This document shows, one piece after another, positions 1 to 10,488 of a DNA stretch of 58,495 nt. Under the pieces are notes generated by a model. It saw nothing but the letters and a program-made list of their open reading frames with translations, was not told the DNA's origin and did not search any database. Origin of the DNA: Solirubrobacterales bacterium (GTDB lineage Bacteria; Actinomycetota; Thermoleophilia; Solirubrobacterales; 70-9). The stretch spans positions 1 to 58,495 of the forward strand of contig JAFKLL010000020.1 in NCBI GenBank assembly GCA_017304845.1. The letters are read 5' to 3'. The number at the start of each line of letters is the position of its first letter. Position 1 is the first letter of the stretch. The position numbers and the translations under genes were made by a program.

Positions 1-2
1 AG

Positions 3-965
3 GTTGGCGCCACCTTCCTGGTCGCCGCACTTTCGTGGAAGTTCATCGAGGACCCGGTCCGCAAGGGCGCGATCGGCCGGCTCTGGAAGCGGTTCCGGGC
101 CGGCGAGTTCAAATGGAAGAAGTTCGGGCCGGAAGGCAAGGGCCTGACCGTCGCCGGAGGCCTGGTGGTGTTGCTTCTGCTGCTGGCGATGGTCGGAATC
201 GCGCCTTCGAGCCCGATCGCCCCGATCGCCGAGACCGGTGGGGCCGGCCAGGAGGCGGTCAAGGAGATTGCCACCGCCGCGCCGGTGGCCAAGACGGTGA
301 TCAGCCAGAAGGACCGGAACGAGTTCCCGAAGAGCCTCTGCGACTCGGTCGCCTACATCGGCGATTCGACCTCGGTCGGCCTGTACGGGCCGGAAGCCGA
401 CAACTACCTGCCCGACAAGAACGATCAGCTCGACGCCCGGCTCGAGGCGGTCGGGGTGTATGAACAGCACATCGACATTTCAGGCGCCCGCTCCTCCTAC
501 GAGGAAGTGAACGGGCAGCCCAACGCCGTCGAGGCGGCTCAGGCGATCGCCGACTCCGGTTTCAAGGGCTGCTGGATCTTCGCGATGGGGACCAACGACA
601 CCGCCAACGTCGCGGTCGGCTCAACCGTGGGCATGCGGGAGCGGATCGACAGTCTGATGAATGTGGCCGACGGCAACCCGGCCCTGTGGATCAACGTCCG
701 CACCCTCAACCCCGGCAACCCGGCCTACTCCGAGGAGAACATGCAGGCCTGGGACGACGAGCTGCTGAACGCCTGCAAGGACTATCCGAACATGCGGATC
801 TACGACTGGGCGAACAAGGTCCAGGACAAGTGGTTCATCGAAGACGGCATCCACTTCACCTCCGAGGGTTACAAGGTGCGCGCCCAGGCGATCGCGAACG
901 CCGTGCCGAAGGCCTTCGGCATCTGGTCCAGCTTCTGGAACCAGACCGGCTGCATGGTCGAATAG
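3..965 (+). CDS. OatA-like acyltransferase, C-terminal part
   Basis: The reading frame is open from the window edge, so the N-terminus is missing. The first visible residues (SWKFIEDPVRKG) match the end of the acyltransferase-3 membrane domain. A basic linker follows, then one hydrophobic segment near nt 150-215 and an extracytoplasmic SGNH-type esterase domain. The SGNH blocks are visible: IGDST carries the nucleophile serine, MGTND the third block, and DGIH the Asp/His pair. This is the usual architecture of OatA-type enzymes that move acetyl groups across the membrane onto peptidoglycan or surface glycans. The acceptor cannot be told from sequence. The gene converges on the universal stress gene. 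Confidence 0.85.
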   Translation, partial: VGATFLVAALSWKFIEDPVRKGAIGRLWKRFRAGEFKWKKFGPEGKGLTVAGGLVVLLLLLAMVGIAPSSPIAPIAETGGAGQEAVKEIATAAPVAKTVISQKDRNEFPKSLCDSVAYIGDSTSVGLYGPEADNYLPDKNDQLDARLEAVGVYEQHIDISGARSSYEEVNGQPNAVEAAQAIADSGFKGCWIFAMGTNDTANVAVGSTVGMRERIDSLMNVADGNPALWINVRTLNPGNPAYSEENMQAWDDELLNACKDYPNMRIYDWANKVQDKWFIEDGIHFTSEGYKVRAQAIANAVPKAFGIWSSFWNQTGCMVE

Positions 966-992
966 CCGCGCCGCGCTCTTGCCCCGCTCTGA

Positions 993-1868
993 TCAGTCTT
1001 CGTCCCGGTCGGTCCGGGGCACGACCATCACCGCCGAGGCGGCGTGGTTGACCACATCCGAGGAGACCGAGCCGAGCAGGACGCGCCGCACCGGTCCGTA
1101 GCCGCGGGAGCCGAGGCAGAGCAGGTCGAGCCCTTCCGACGCCTCGGCCAGCCGGATCGGCGCCGTCCCCTCGAGCAGTACGCGTTCCGTCCCGAGGCGC
1201 TCGGGGACGATCGGTTCGGCTTCGTCCAGGTAGTTCTCGGCGGCTTCCCGCGTCGCCTCCGCCATCTCGGCCAGCGGGTAGGTCACGCCCCAGCGCCCCC
1301 ACTCGTCGGCGTAACCGGCCGCGACCGCGATCAGCTTCAATACCGCCCCGTCGGGGGCCAGCTCGGTCGCGACTTCGGTCGCGAGCTTCGACTCGCGCGA
1401 GCCGTCGATACCGACCCCGATCCGGGCCAGCTCGGGCCGGTCCCGGAAACCGGCCGGCGGGACCGCGACCGCGCTCGCCCCTCCGGACATCAGCTGTCGC
1501 GCCTTGCGTCCGGCGCGGACATGGCCCGGCTTGGCCCGGGAGCTGCTCCCGATCACGACCAGGTCGGCTCCGATCCGGTCGGCGACCGACTGCAGGCCAT
1601 GGGCGGCGGAGGAGGACTGCTCGAGCTCGATCGCCGGCCCGCCTTCGCCGGCGACGCCCTCCAGGCAGGCCCGGGCCTTGGCCACCAGTTCGGTGTGGCC
1701 ATCGGCCGGCAGGGCCGGTGCGAAGCTGCCGCCGACCGGGTTCGGCACGACCGAGGCAAGGACCAACTCCGCTCCGGTCCGTTCGGCGACCAGGCGCGCG
1801 AGGGCTAGGGCATCATCTGCGTGCTCACCGCCGTCATGGCCGACCAGCACGCGCTTGAAAGTAGCCAT
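993..1868 (-). CDS. universal stress protein, two UspA domains
   Basis: A 291-residue protein made of two tandem UspA domains (about 1-140 and 148-285). The second carries a good nucleotide-binding signature, G-x2-G-x9-G-S (GSRGYGPVRRVLLGS). The first has a degenerate version (GSSSRAKPG), so ATP binding may be confined to the C-terminal half. Such tandem Usps are common in actinobacteria and are linked to hypoxia or stationary-phase survival. The start at MATFKRVLVGHDG is the family's usual N-terminus. It is monocistronic as far as can be seen. Confidence 0.9.
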   Translation of the reverse strand: MATFKRVLVGHDGGEHADDALALARLVAERTGAELVLASVVPNPVGGSFAPALPADGHTELVAKARACLEGVAGEGGPAIELEQSSSAAHGLQSVADRIGADLVVIGSSSRAKPGHVRAGRKARQLMSGGASAVAVPPAGFRDRPELARIGVGIDGSRESKLATEVATELAPDGAVLKLIAVAAGYADEWGRWGVTYPLAEMAEATREAAENYLDEAEPIVPERLGTERVLLEGTAPIRLAEASEGLDLLCLGSRGYGPVRRVLLGSVSSDVVNHAASAVMVVPRTDRDED

Positions 1869-1946
1869 GTACCCAATGATCTCGCCCGACTCGCGTCAGC
1901 GCAAGCGGGGAATCTACGGATTCAACCTTCTGGCGGCGTGAGTCGA

Positions 1947-3596
<1,650 letters not shown>

Positions 3597-3713
3597 CGCC
3601 CGGGAGGTTATTCGTCCGGCGGCCCGGTCGCCGCCGGTGCCGCTCGGCATCGATGGGAAGTTTTCGCATCGGCTCGATCGGGCAGGGGTTGAGGAGGGAG
3701 CAAACGACGAGAG

Positions 3714-4499
3714 GTGGATGTGGATTCCGACGAATCGAAGTTTCGGGTCGGCCGGCCCTCACCGGCCATGGTCGTGGCGGTGATCGCGCTGGTGGCGGCG
3801 CTCGGCGGAGGCGCCTGGGCGGCGACCAAGCTGCCGCGGGGCTCGGTCGGCACGCCGCAGCTCAGAAGCGGCGCGGTGACCACGGCGAAGCTGAAGGCGA
3901 ACGCGGTGACCGGGGCCAAGGTTCGGGACCGATCGCTCAGCGCCCGTGACTTCCGGGCCGGGTCTCTCCCGCGCGGCCCGCGCGGGGAGCGCGGGGCGGC
4001 AGGGCCGGCCGGATCGATCCAGGGCGCCCCGGCCGGCGGCGACCTGACCGGCAGCTACCCCGACCCGACGCTCGCCACCTTCCCCGCGGCGAGAGCCAAG
4101 TCATCGTCGGTGCAGTCGATCCCGAACGCCACCGCGACCCCGGTCGAGCTGGACACCGAGACCTTCGACACGGCGGGGCTCTACGCGCCGCCCGACGACC
4201 GGATCGTGGTCAACCGAGACGGCACCTACCAGCTGACCGCCCAGATCGGCTGGGCCGGGAACACGACCGGGATGCGCCAGATCCAGATCAAGGCCGGCGG
4301 CTCGATCGTCGCCTTCGACCAGAACTCTCCGGGGACCGATGGCGTGCTGCGCCAGACCGTCACCGGACTGGCCCGGCTCAAGGCCGGGGACGCGGTCGAG
4401 CTGGCCGCCCAGCAGAACTCCGGCGGGCCGTTGGACACCCAGGTCAACGCCGGCATGGTCGGCGGAGCCTGGTTGGGCGTGAGCTGGGTCGGTCCCTGA
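3714..4499 (+). CDS. collagen-like surface protein with signal anchor
   Basis: 261 residues beginning with GTG (3714, or the in-frame GTG at 3720), about 13 nt after GAGGAGGGAG. A hydrophobic segment lies at about residues 17-36. Repeats of the [22 protein letters not shown] type follow, then a short collagen-like stretch ([13 protein letters not shown], about residues 87-99). The C-terminal domain of about 130 residues is beta-rich and C1q/TNF-like in appearance. This layout is frequent in Solirubrobacter-type actinobacteria, where function is unknown; cell-surface display or a fibre-forming role is inference. A strong hairpin just after the stop ends the unit. Confidence 0.7.
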   Translation: MDVDSDESKFRVGRPSPAMVVAVIALVAALGGGAWAATKLPRGSVGTPQLRSGAVTTAKLKANAVTGAKVRDRSLSARDFRAGSLPRGPRGERGAAGPAGSIQGAPAGGDLTGSYPDPTLATFPAARAKSSSVQSIPNATATPVELDTETFDTAGLYAPPDDRIVVNRDGTYQLTAQIGWAGNTTGMRQIQIKAGGSIVAFDQNSPGTDGVLRQTVTGLARLKAGDAVELAAQQNSGGPLDTQVNAGMVGGAWLGVSWVGP

Positions 4500-4510
4500 G
4501 GGGCTGACCC

Positions 4511-4535
4511 GAGCCGTCCTCGCGCAGGGCGGCTC
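4511..4535 (+). terminator. hairpin terminator of the collagen-like gene
   Basis: A 10-bp stem (4511-4520 with 4526-4535, including one G-U pair in RNA) and a 5-nt loop, 11 nt past the stop codon. There is no T-run, as usual for high-GC actinobacterial terminators. Confidence 0.6.
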
Positions 4536-4549
4536 GGCCCCGTCGTTAC

Positions 4550-4587
4550 TTGAAAGATTCTTCATCTTGTGAAATGATGAATTTATG
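4550..4587 (+). promoter_or_regulatory. arsR promoter with overlapping operator dyad; probably leaderless
   Basis: TTGAAA (4550-4555), a 17-nt spacer and AATGAT (4573-4578). This would place transcription start at or next to the ATG at 4585. A perfect inverted repeat TTCATC-N9-GATGAA (4561-4566 / 4576-4581) covers the -10. A regulator bound there would block its own promoter, the usual ArsR autorepression scheme. There is no Shine-Dalgarno before the ATG, which supports a leaderless mRNA. Confidence 0.6.
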
Positions 4588-4920
4588 CCCGGCACGCCCC
4601 TCCATCAAGCCAAGGCCGATCTCTTCCGGACCCTGGGCCACCCGGTGCGGGTCCGGGTCCTCGAGCTCCTGCTCCGGGGCCCGCGGTCGGTGCGCGAACT
4701 GTTGGGCGAGATCGAAGTCGAGCCCTCCAACCTCTCCCAGCAGCTCGCGGTCCTGCGACGGGCCGGGCTGGTCAGCTCCGAGCGCGAGGGCTCGACGGTG
4801 CTCTACACCCTGAGCAGCCCCGAGGTGGCGGAGATGATGGACGCGGCCCGGGCAGTCCTGACCAATGTGATTTCCGGCCAGCAGAACCTGCTCGCCGAGC
4901 TCGAATCAGAAGCGGCCTGA
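4585..4920 (+). CDS. ArsR-family transcriptional regulator
   Basis: 111 residues. The winged helix-turn-helix is clear (LGHPVRVRVLELLL, then SNLSQQLAVLRRAGLVSSEREG and a YTLSSP wing). The protein has no cysteine at all, so the CxC metal site of classical ArsR/SmtB sensors is absent and the signal is probably not a thiol-bound metal. The next gene, a SulP transporter, starts 11 nt after its stop, so the two form an operon. The regulator likely controls that transporter and itself through the dyad at 4561-4581. Confidence 0.9.
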   Translation: MPGTPLHQAKADLFRTLGHPVRVRVLELLLRGPRSVRELLGEIEVEPSNLSQQLAVLRRAGLVSSEREGSTVLYTLSSPEVAEMMDAARAVLTNVISGQQNLLAELESEAA

Positions 4921-4931
4921 GCGGCGGCGAC

Positions 4932-6599
4932 ATGCGGGCGATCTCCACGGCCGGGTCGCGCCTCCGTGCCCTGTTGCCGCAGGTAGCGGACTGGGACGCG
5001 GCGCGCCGTTCCCCGCGACGCGACCTGATCGCGGGGTTGACCGTCGCGGTCGTGGCGCTCCCGCTCGCCCTGGCCTTCGGCGTGACGTCCGGGCTGGGGG
5101 CCGAGGCCGGCATCGTCACCGCCGTCGTGGCCGGGGCCGTGGCGGCGATCTTCGGGGGTTCGAACCTCCAGGTGTCAGGGCCGACCGGGGCGATGACGGT
5201 GGTGCTGGTGCCGGTGGTCCACCAGTTCGGCGCGACCGGGGTGCTGTTCGTCGGCTTCATGGCTGGCCTGGTCCTGATCGGGCTGGCCTGGGCCCGCGTC
5301 GGTCGGTACATGCGCTTCCTGCCGGCCCCGGTGGTCGAGGGCTTCGCGGCCGGCATCGCCGTGGTGATCGCGCTCCAGCAGGTTCCCGCCGCGCTGGGAG
5401 TGCCCGCCGGCGACGAGGAGCGGGTCTGGGCGGTCGCGTTCGGCGCGTTCGGCGACTACCTCTCCGACCCGAACCTGGCCCCTCCCGCGGTCGCACTCTC
5501 GGTCTGCCTGCTGATGCTGGCCGGGAGCCGCTGGCGGCCGGCCTTCCCGTTCTCGCTGCTGGGCGTGGTCCTGGCCACGGTCGCCTCGGTCGTCCTCGGG
5601 CTGGATCTGGACCCGATCGGGGATCTGCCGTCCGGCCTGGGCGCTCCCTCCTTCGGCTTCTTCGATCTCGGCGCGGTGGGGACGCTGCTCCCGGCGGTGG
5701 TCGCCGTGGCCGCGCTCGCCGCCCTCGAAAGCCTGCTCTCGGCAACGGTGGCCGACGGGATGAGCGTCGGGGAGCAGCACGACCCCGACCGCGAACTGTT
5801 CGGGCAGGGCCTGGCCAATCTCGCCGCGCCGGTCTTCGGTGGCATCCCGGCGACCGCGGCGATCGCCCGCACCGCGGTCAACGTGCGGGCCGGAGCGGGA
5901 TCGAAGCTCGCCGCCCTCTCGCACTCCGTCATCCTGCTGGCGATCATCCTGGTCGCGGCGCCGCTGGTCGCCGAGATACCCCTGGCGGCGCTGGCCGGTG
6001 TGTTGCTCGCCACGACGATCCGGATGATCGAGGTCGGTTCTCTCCGCGCGATGGCCCGGGCGACCCGACGTGACGCGGTGGTCCTGCTGCTCACCTTCGC
6101 CTTGACCGTGGTCTTCGACCTGGTCACCGCGGTCGTGGCCGGGCTCGCCCTCGCCATCGTCCTGGCGCTCCGCGCCGTGGCCCGCAGCGCCCGGCTGGAG
6201 CAGGTGGAGCTCGACCACGGGGACCACTCGGCCGAGGAGCATCGCCTGCTCAGCCAGCACATCGTCGCCTACCGGCTCGACGGCCCGCTGTTCTTCGCCG
6301 CCGCCCACCAGTTCCTGCTCGAGCTGGCCGACGTCGCCGACGTCCGGGTGGTGATCCTGCGCATGGCCCGGGTCTCGACCATGGACGCGACTGGGGCGAC
6401 GGTGCTCGGAGACGCGATCGACCAGCTCGAGAAGCGAGGCATCGTGGTCCTGCTCTCCGGCGTCAGCCCCGAGCACGACGAGGTGCTGCGGACGCTCGGC
6501 GCGGCGGCGCATCTGCAGCGGAACGGCAGGGTCTTCGAGACCACGCCGGAGGCGATCGCCTTCGCCCGCAAGGTCGCCCTCGCCGAGCCGGTCTACTGA
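4932..6599 (+). CDS. SulP-family anion transporter with STAS domain
   Basis: 555 residues. The N-terminal two thirds is a SulP membrane domain, starting with the diagnostic RRDLIAGLTVAVVALPLALAF and containing NLQVSGPTGAMTV. The C-terminal part from about residue 435 is a STAS domain (DVRVVILRMARVSTMDATGATVL). The family moves sulfate, bicarbonate or other anions, often with Na+ or H+; the substrate cannot be assigned. The tight linkage to a cysteine-free ArsR regulator recurs in actinobacteria. Its stop lies 6 nt from the stop of the convergent exporter gene, with no terminator between them. Confidence 0.92.
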   Translation: MRAISTAGSRLRALLPQVADWDAARRSPRRDLIAGLTVAVVALPLALAFGVTSGLGAEAGIVTAVVAGAVAAIFGGSNLQVSGPTGAMTVVLVPVVHQFGATGVLFVGFMAGLVLIGLAWARVGRYMRFLPAPVVEGFAAGIAVVIALQQVPAALGVPAGDEERVWAVAFGAFGDYLSDPNLAPPAVALSVCLLMLAGSRWRPAFPFSLLGVVLATVASVVLGLDLDPIGDLPSGLGAPSFGFFDLGAVGTLLPAVVAVAALAALESLLSATVADGMSVGEQHDPDRELFGQGLANLAAPVFGGIPATAAIARTAVNVRAGAGSKLAALSHSVILLAIILVAAPLVAEIPLAALAGVLLATTIRMIEVGSLRAMARATRRDAVVLLLTFALTVVFDLVTAVVAGLALAIVLALRAVARSARLEQVELDHGDHSAEEHRLLSQHIVAYRLDGPLFFAAAHQFLLELADVADVRVVILRMARVSTMDATGATVLGDAIDQLEKRGIVVLLSGVSPEHDEVLRTLGAAAHLQRNGRVFETTPEAIAFARKVALAEPVY

Positions 6600-6605
6600 C
6601 CGGCC

Positions 6606-8192
6606 TCAGGCCGGGGCGGCGTCCTCGGCGTGGAACCGGGCGAGAAGGTCCTCCTCCCGCTGCTTCTTCGGGTAGGCGAAGAAGACCAGCACCGCACCCA
6701 GGGCGACCGCGACGATGCCGACCGCATAGGCGACGTCGTCTCCGTGGAGGAAGGCGGTCTGGGCCGCGTGGATGATCTGCGGCGCGTACTGCGGGTGCTG
6801 CTCGGCGACCTGCGCCGCGCTGCCGAAGGACCTCTCCAGCTGTGTCTGGACCGAGTCGCTGACCTTCTGGCTCGCCTGCGGGTTGCCGGCGATCTGCGAG
6901 GCGAACGAGCTCGCGTAGGCCGAGGTCAGCACCGACCCGAGGATCGACTGCATCAGCGCACCGCCCAGGTCCCGCTGGAGGTCGGCGGTGCCGGAGGCCA
7001 TGCCGGCGCGGTAGACCGGCACGGAGCCGGTCAGCGAGTTGGAGGCCGGCGTGCCGGCCAGGCCGACCCCGATGCCGACCGGGAAGTAGCCGAGGAAGAC
7101 GTGGATGTACTTCGCGTTCTCGTCCCAGAAGATCAGCATGCAGGCGAAGCCGATCAGACAGAAGAGGAAGCCGCAGAGCAGGGTCACCCGGGAGCCGTGG
7201 CTCTGGACCAGCTTGGCCGAGATAGGGGCGGCCAGGATCATGGCGACCGCGGCCGGCAGGATCGCGAGACCCGCGTCCAGGGTCGAGTACTCGAGCACGT
7301 TCTGCAGGTACTGCTGGCCGATGAACATCGCCGCCATCAGGGTGCCGAAGACGATGATGCCGGCGGTCGCGGCGACCCAGAAGGTCCGTCTCGCGGCGAT
7401 CGAGAGTTCGTAGAGCGGGTTCTTGGCCCGGCGCTGGCGGATCACGAAGCCGATGCCGGCCGCGACCCCGATCGCGGCCATCGCGGCGGTGGTCGCCCCG
7501 TAGCCCGGCATCGAGACGAAGTTGATCGCCAGCACGACGCCTCCGACCATGATGATCGAGAGGATCCCGCCCAGGTTGTCGACCGGGTCGGTGGTCTCGT
7601 TGACATGCGAGGGGATCAGCTTGATGGCCAGGACCAAGGCGATCAGGGCGAGCGGGATGGTGATCAGGAAGACCGATCCCCAGTCGAACTGCTCCAGCAG
7701 CGCGCCCGAGATCAGCGGGCCGAGCGCGGATATGCCGCCGCCGATCCCGGACCAGAGCGCGATCGAACGGGTCCGTGCCTTGCCGGACCAGAGCGCGGTG
7801 ATCAGGGCCAGGGTGGTCGGGAAGGCCATGCCCGCGGCGAGCCCGCCCAGGACCCGGGCCAGGAAGAGCACGTCCACGCTGGGAGCGAAGCCGGCCAGCA
7901 GCGCCGCCGGGATCGAGATCGCGGTGCCGAGCACCAGCATCATCCGGCGGCCGTAGCGGTCGCCGAGCGCGCCGAGGTAGAGAACCGATCCGGCCAGCCC
8001 GAGCGAGAAGCCGACCGCGACCAGGTTGAGCCCGGTCTGGCTCGCGTCGAGGTCCTTGCCGATGTCGGGCAGGGCCACGTTGGCCACCGCCAGGTTGAGG
8101 TTCGCGACGCCCGCGACCAGGATCAGGGTGGTCAGTACCAGTGCCTGATTCGCCGGTGCCTGACTCTTCTCGCTCTCTCCCATCGGTCGCAT
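6606..8192 (-). CDS. MFS drug exporter, DHA2 (14-TM) type
   Basis: 528 residues with about 14 hydrophobic segments. Motif A-like GALGDRYGRRMMLVLG and the motif C region GIGGGISALGPLISGAL are visible. The first helix carries the family's LNLAVANVALPDIGKDL. A long extracytoplasmic insertion before the last helix (about residues 430-490) is predicted. The family exports lipophilic drugs with H+; substrate unknown. An in-frame ATG at 8183 is an alternative start. It is divergent from the DsbA-like gene, with about 40 bp between start codons. Confidence 0.9.
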   Translation of the reverse strand: MRPMGESEKSQAPANQALVLTTLILVAGVANLNLAVANVALPDIGKDLDASQTGLNLVAVGFSLGLAGSVLYLGALGDRYGRRMMLVLGTAISIPAALLAGFAPSVDVLFLARVLGGLAAGMAFPTTLALITALWSGKARTRSIALWSGIGGGISALGPLISGALLEQFDWGSVFLITIPLALIALVLAIKLIPSHVNETTDPVDNLGGILSIIMVGGVVLAINFVSMPGYGATTAAMAAIGVAAGIGFVIRQRRAKNPLYELSIAARRTFWVAATAGIIVFGTLMAAMFIGQQYLQNVLEYSTLDAGLAILPAAVAMILAAPISAKLVQSHGSRVTLLCGFLFCLIGFACMLIFWDENAKYIHVFLGYFPVGIGVGLAGTPASNSLTGSVPVYRAGMASGTADLQRDLGGALMQSILGSVLTSAYASSFASQIAGNPQASQKVSDSVQTQLERSFGSAAQVAEQHPQYAPQIIHAAQTAFLHGDDVAYAVGIVAVALGAVLVFFAYPKKQREEDLLARFHAEDAAPA

Positions 8193-8230
8193 CCTATGGG
8201 CGGGAGGGGCGGGTCTCTAGTGTGGGGTCG

Positions 8231-8869
8231 GTGAAAGCAGAGATCTTCTCCGACATCGCCTGTCCGTTCTGTTACATCGGCACCCGTCGTTTCGCCGAGG
8301 CGCTGTCGGGCATTCCGGACCGTGACGGGATCGAGGTGGTCTGGCGGAGCTTCCAGCTGGACCCCACCGCGGAGCGTCGGGCGGAGGGAGATCTGCTCGA
8401 CCACCTGACCCGCAAGTTCGGGATCTCGCGGGACGAGGCCCGGGCCATGAACGATCGGGTGATCGCGATGGGGCACGAGTCGGGAATCGAGTTCGACTTC
8501 GAGAGCGCCTTCTCGGTCAATACCTTCGATGCCCATCGCATGCTGCAGCTGGCGGCCGCCGAGGGCGACGAGGCGCTGCTCGCCGACCGCTTCTTCGGCG
8601 CCTACTTCACCGGCTCCGACGATCTCTCCGACCCGGCCGCCCTGGCCCGGCTCGCGACCGAGGCCGGGGTCGACGCCGACCGGGCCCGGCAGGTGGCGGA
8701 GGGCGACGAGTTCGCGACCGAGGTCCGCGGCGACCAGGAGCTCGCCGGCCTGCTCGGGATAACCGGGGTGCCGGCCTTCGTCTTCGACCGCTCGACCGCG
8801 ATCTCCGGCGCCCAGCCGGTCGAGGTCATGCGCGAGGCGATCCTGCGGTCGATGGCTGCCGATTCCTGA
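8231..8869 (+). CDS. DsbA/FrnE-family thiol oxidoreductase-like protein
   Basis: 212 residues. The N-terminus (VKAEIFSDIACPFCYIG) has the thioredoxin-fold CxxC (CPFC) of the FrnE/2-hydroxychromene-2-carboxylate isomerase-like group. The helical insertion and the cis-Pro region (GITGVPAFVFD) follow. There is no signal peptide, so it is cytoplasmic. FrnE of Deinococcus is a disulfide isomerase linked to oxidative-stress tolerance; that role here is inference. The GTG at 8231 gives the family's usual N-terminus. A GTG at 8222, better spaced from GGAGGGG at 8203, is an alternative. Confidence 0.88.
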   Translation: MKAEIFSDIACPFCYIGTRRFAEALSGIPDRDGIEVVWRSFQLDPTAERRAEGDLLDHLTRKFGISRDEARAMNDRVIAMGHESGIEFDFESAFSVNTFDAHRMLQLAAAEGDEALLADRFFGAYFTGSDDLSDPAALARLATEAGVDADRARQVAEGDEFATEVRGDQELAGLLGITGVPAFVFDRSTAISGAQPVEVMREAILRSMAADS

Positions 8870-8892
8870 TCGATCGCTCCCGATCTCGCCGA

Positions 8893-9519
8893 ATGCGGGA
8901 TGCTGGGGGCGTTGTGACTCGCCGGGCCACAAAGCTTCAGGCTGCGCTGACCGATCCGCAGACCCCTGCCGACGCCGGGCCGATCCGGGCGCTCCGGCTC
9001 GGCATCGACACGTTCATGGCGAAGGACCGGGTCGACATGTCGGCCATGGCCCGGACGCTCGACATCAACCGGGCGACGCTCTACCGCTGGGTCGGCTCGC
9101 GGGAGCAGTTCCTGGTCGAGATGCTCTGGCATCTCTCCCTGAAGAGCCTCGACGGGCTGGAGCGGCGGCTCGACTCGACCGGGCCCGACCGCATCATCGA
9201 GATGACCATCGAGTACTCGGAGCAGGTGATCGAGAACCCGGGGATGAAGCATTGGCTGGCCGCCGAGGGCGAGTCCGCGATGTCGCTGCTGACCCGCAGC
9301 GAGTCGGGGTTCCAGCCTCGGCTGATCGCCTGGGTCGAGGGCGCGATCGGACGGGAGATCACGGCCGGCAACATGGCCCTGCCCGATGAGGTCGAGCCGT
9401 ACGAGCTCGCCTATGTGATCGAGCGGGTGATGGGCGGCTACATCTACCTCGACCTGATCACCGGCGAGCAGCCCGACGCCCGCCGGGCCGAGCCGCTGTT
9501 GAAGATGCTGCTCAGGTAG
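8893..9519 (+). CDS. TetR-family regulator (QsdR-like)
   Basis: 208 residues (201 if the GTG at 8914 is used). The helix-turn-helix is visible as VDMSAMARTLDINRATLYRWVGSREQFLVEMLW. The C-terminal ligand domain resembles the QsdR-type TetR regulators of actinobacteria. The gene overlaps the convergent haloalkane dehalogenase gene by 8 bp. A local regulatory link to that enzyme or the neighbouring exporter is plausible but not shown. Confidence 0.88.
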   Translation: MRDAGGVVTRRATKLQAALTDPQTPADAGPIRALRLGIDTFMAKDRVDMSAMARTLDINRATLYRWVGSREQFLVEMLWHLSLKSLDGLERRLDSTGPDRIIEMTIEYSEQVIENPGMKHWLAAEGESAMSLLTRSESGFQPRLIAWVEGAIGREITAGNMALPDEVEPYELAYVIERVMGGYIYLDLITGEQPDARRAEPLLKMLLR

Positions 9520-10399
9520 TCGGCAGCCACTCGGCGATGATCTGGCCGATCTGCTCCCCCTGATCCTCCTGGAGGAAGTGCCCGGCGTTCTCGATCACGG
9601 TCAGGGGCTCCGCCTTGGGGAAGAGCATCTGCACGGTCTTGCCGACCGGGTCCATCGGCAGGGCGGGGTCGGAGTCCGCCCAGAGCAGCAGGGAGGGCCG
9701 ATCGTCCTGGAGCAGGTACTGGGCCGCGGCCTGGCCCTCGGCGGCGCCCACGTCGTCGGGGGTGACCGGGATCATCGGCGGGAAGGTGCGGATCCCCGCC
9801 TTGTGGTCGGCGTCCGGGAACGGCGCCTCGTAGGCGGCCACGACCTCGTCGGCGAGCTCGGTCGCGCAGCCGCCCCGGATCGGCATGTCGACCCGGACGT
9901 CCCGGTGGGAGGCGATGAAGTCGCGGAAGTGATTCCAGTTGTCGGACATTTTCTGATATCCGGTGAAGAGGCCGGTGTCCATGGCGACGAGGCGCGAGAA
10001 GCGTTCCGGGCACTCGATCGAGGCGACCCTCAGGCCGATCGGCCCGCCCCAGTCATGGCAGACCAGGGTGGCCCCGGTCAGGTCGAGATCCTCGAGGAGG
10101 CTGACGACCGCGGCGGTGTGGCGGTCGTAGGTGTACCAGTCGTCGTCGGCCGGCTTGTCGGAGCGGCCGAAGCCGGGCAGGTCGGGGACGATGCAGCGGT
10201 AACCCGCGTCGAGAAGCGGCCCCATCACCTTGCGCCAGAGGAAGCCCCAGGTCGGCTCGCCGTGGAGCAGGAGGATCGGCTCGCCCTGGCCCTCGTCGAG
10301 GTGGGCGAGGCGCATGCCCTCCCACTCCCGGTAGACCGGCTGCCAGGGGAAGTCGGGGATGGATTCGAAGCGGCTCTCGGGCGTTCGGAGGATCTCCAT
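9512..10399 (-). CDS. haloalkane dehalogenase (alpha/beta hydrolase)
   Basis: 295 residues. The HLD fold is clear: HGEPTWGFLWRKV (oxyanion hole and first halide-binding region), nucleophile D116 followed by W117 in CHDWGG, and catalytic H274 in ENAGHFLQED. The acid is likely in the WADSDPALP region. Asp instead of Ser as nucleophile, followed directly by the halide-binding Trp, separates dehalogenases from esterases and epoxide hydrolases. These enzymes hydrolyse haloalkanes to alcohol, halide and H+; the natural substrate is unknown. The cap sequence places it nearer DhlA/DhmA-type enzymes. Confidence 0.88.
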   Translation of the reverse strand: MEILRTPESRFESIPDFPWQPVYREWEGMRLAHLDEGQGEPILLLHGEPTWGFLWRKVMGPLLDAGYRCIVPDLPGFGRSDKPADDDWYTYDRHTAAVVSLLEDLDLTGATLVCHDWGGPIGLRVASIECPERFSRLVAMDTGLFTGYQKMSDNWNHFRDFIASHRDVRVDMPIRGGCATELADEVVAAYEAPFPDADHKAGIRTFPPMIPVTPDDVGAAEGQAAAQYLLQDDRPSLLLWADSDPALPMDPVGKTVQMLFPKAEPLTVIENAGHFLQEDQGEQIGQIIAEWLPTT

Positions 10400-10448
10400 G
10401 ACGGCAGATTACCTCCAGGATCGATCAAAGTTGACGGAGATCATGTTT

Positions 10449-10488
10449 TTGTCGACTTCTGATGGCTCGGATAGATTCCCCGGCAATG
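10449..10488 (+). promoter_or_regulatory. tentative leaderless promoter of the second DHA2 exporter
   Basis: TTGTCG (10449-10454), a 17-nt spacer and TAGATT (10472-10477), placing transcription start close to the ATG at 10486. Both boxes are only partial matches. No Shine-Dalgarno precedes either candidate ATG (10462 or 10486). Confidence 0.35.
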
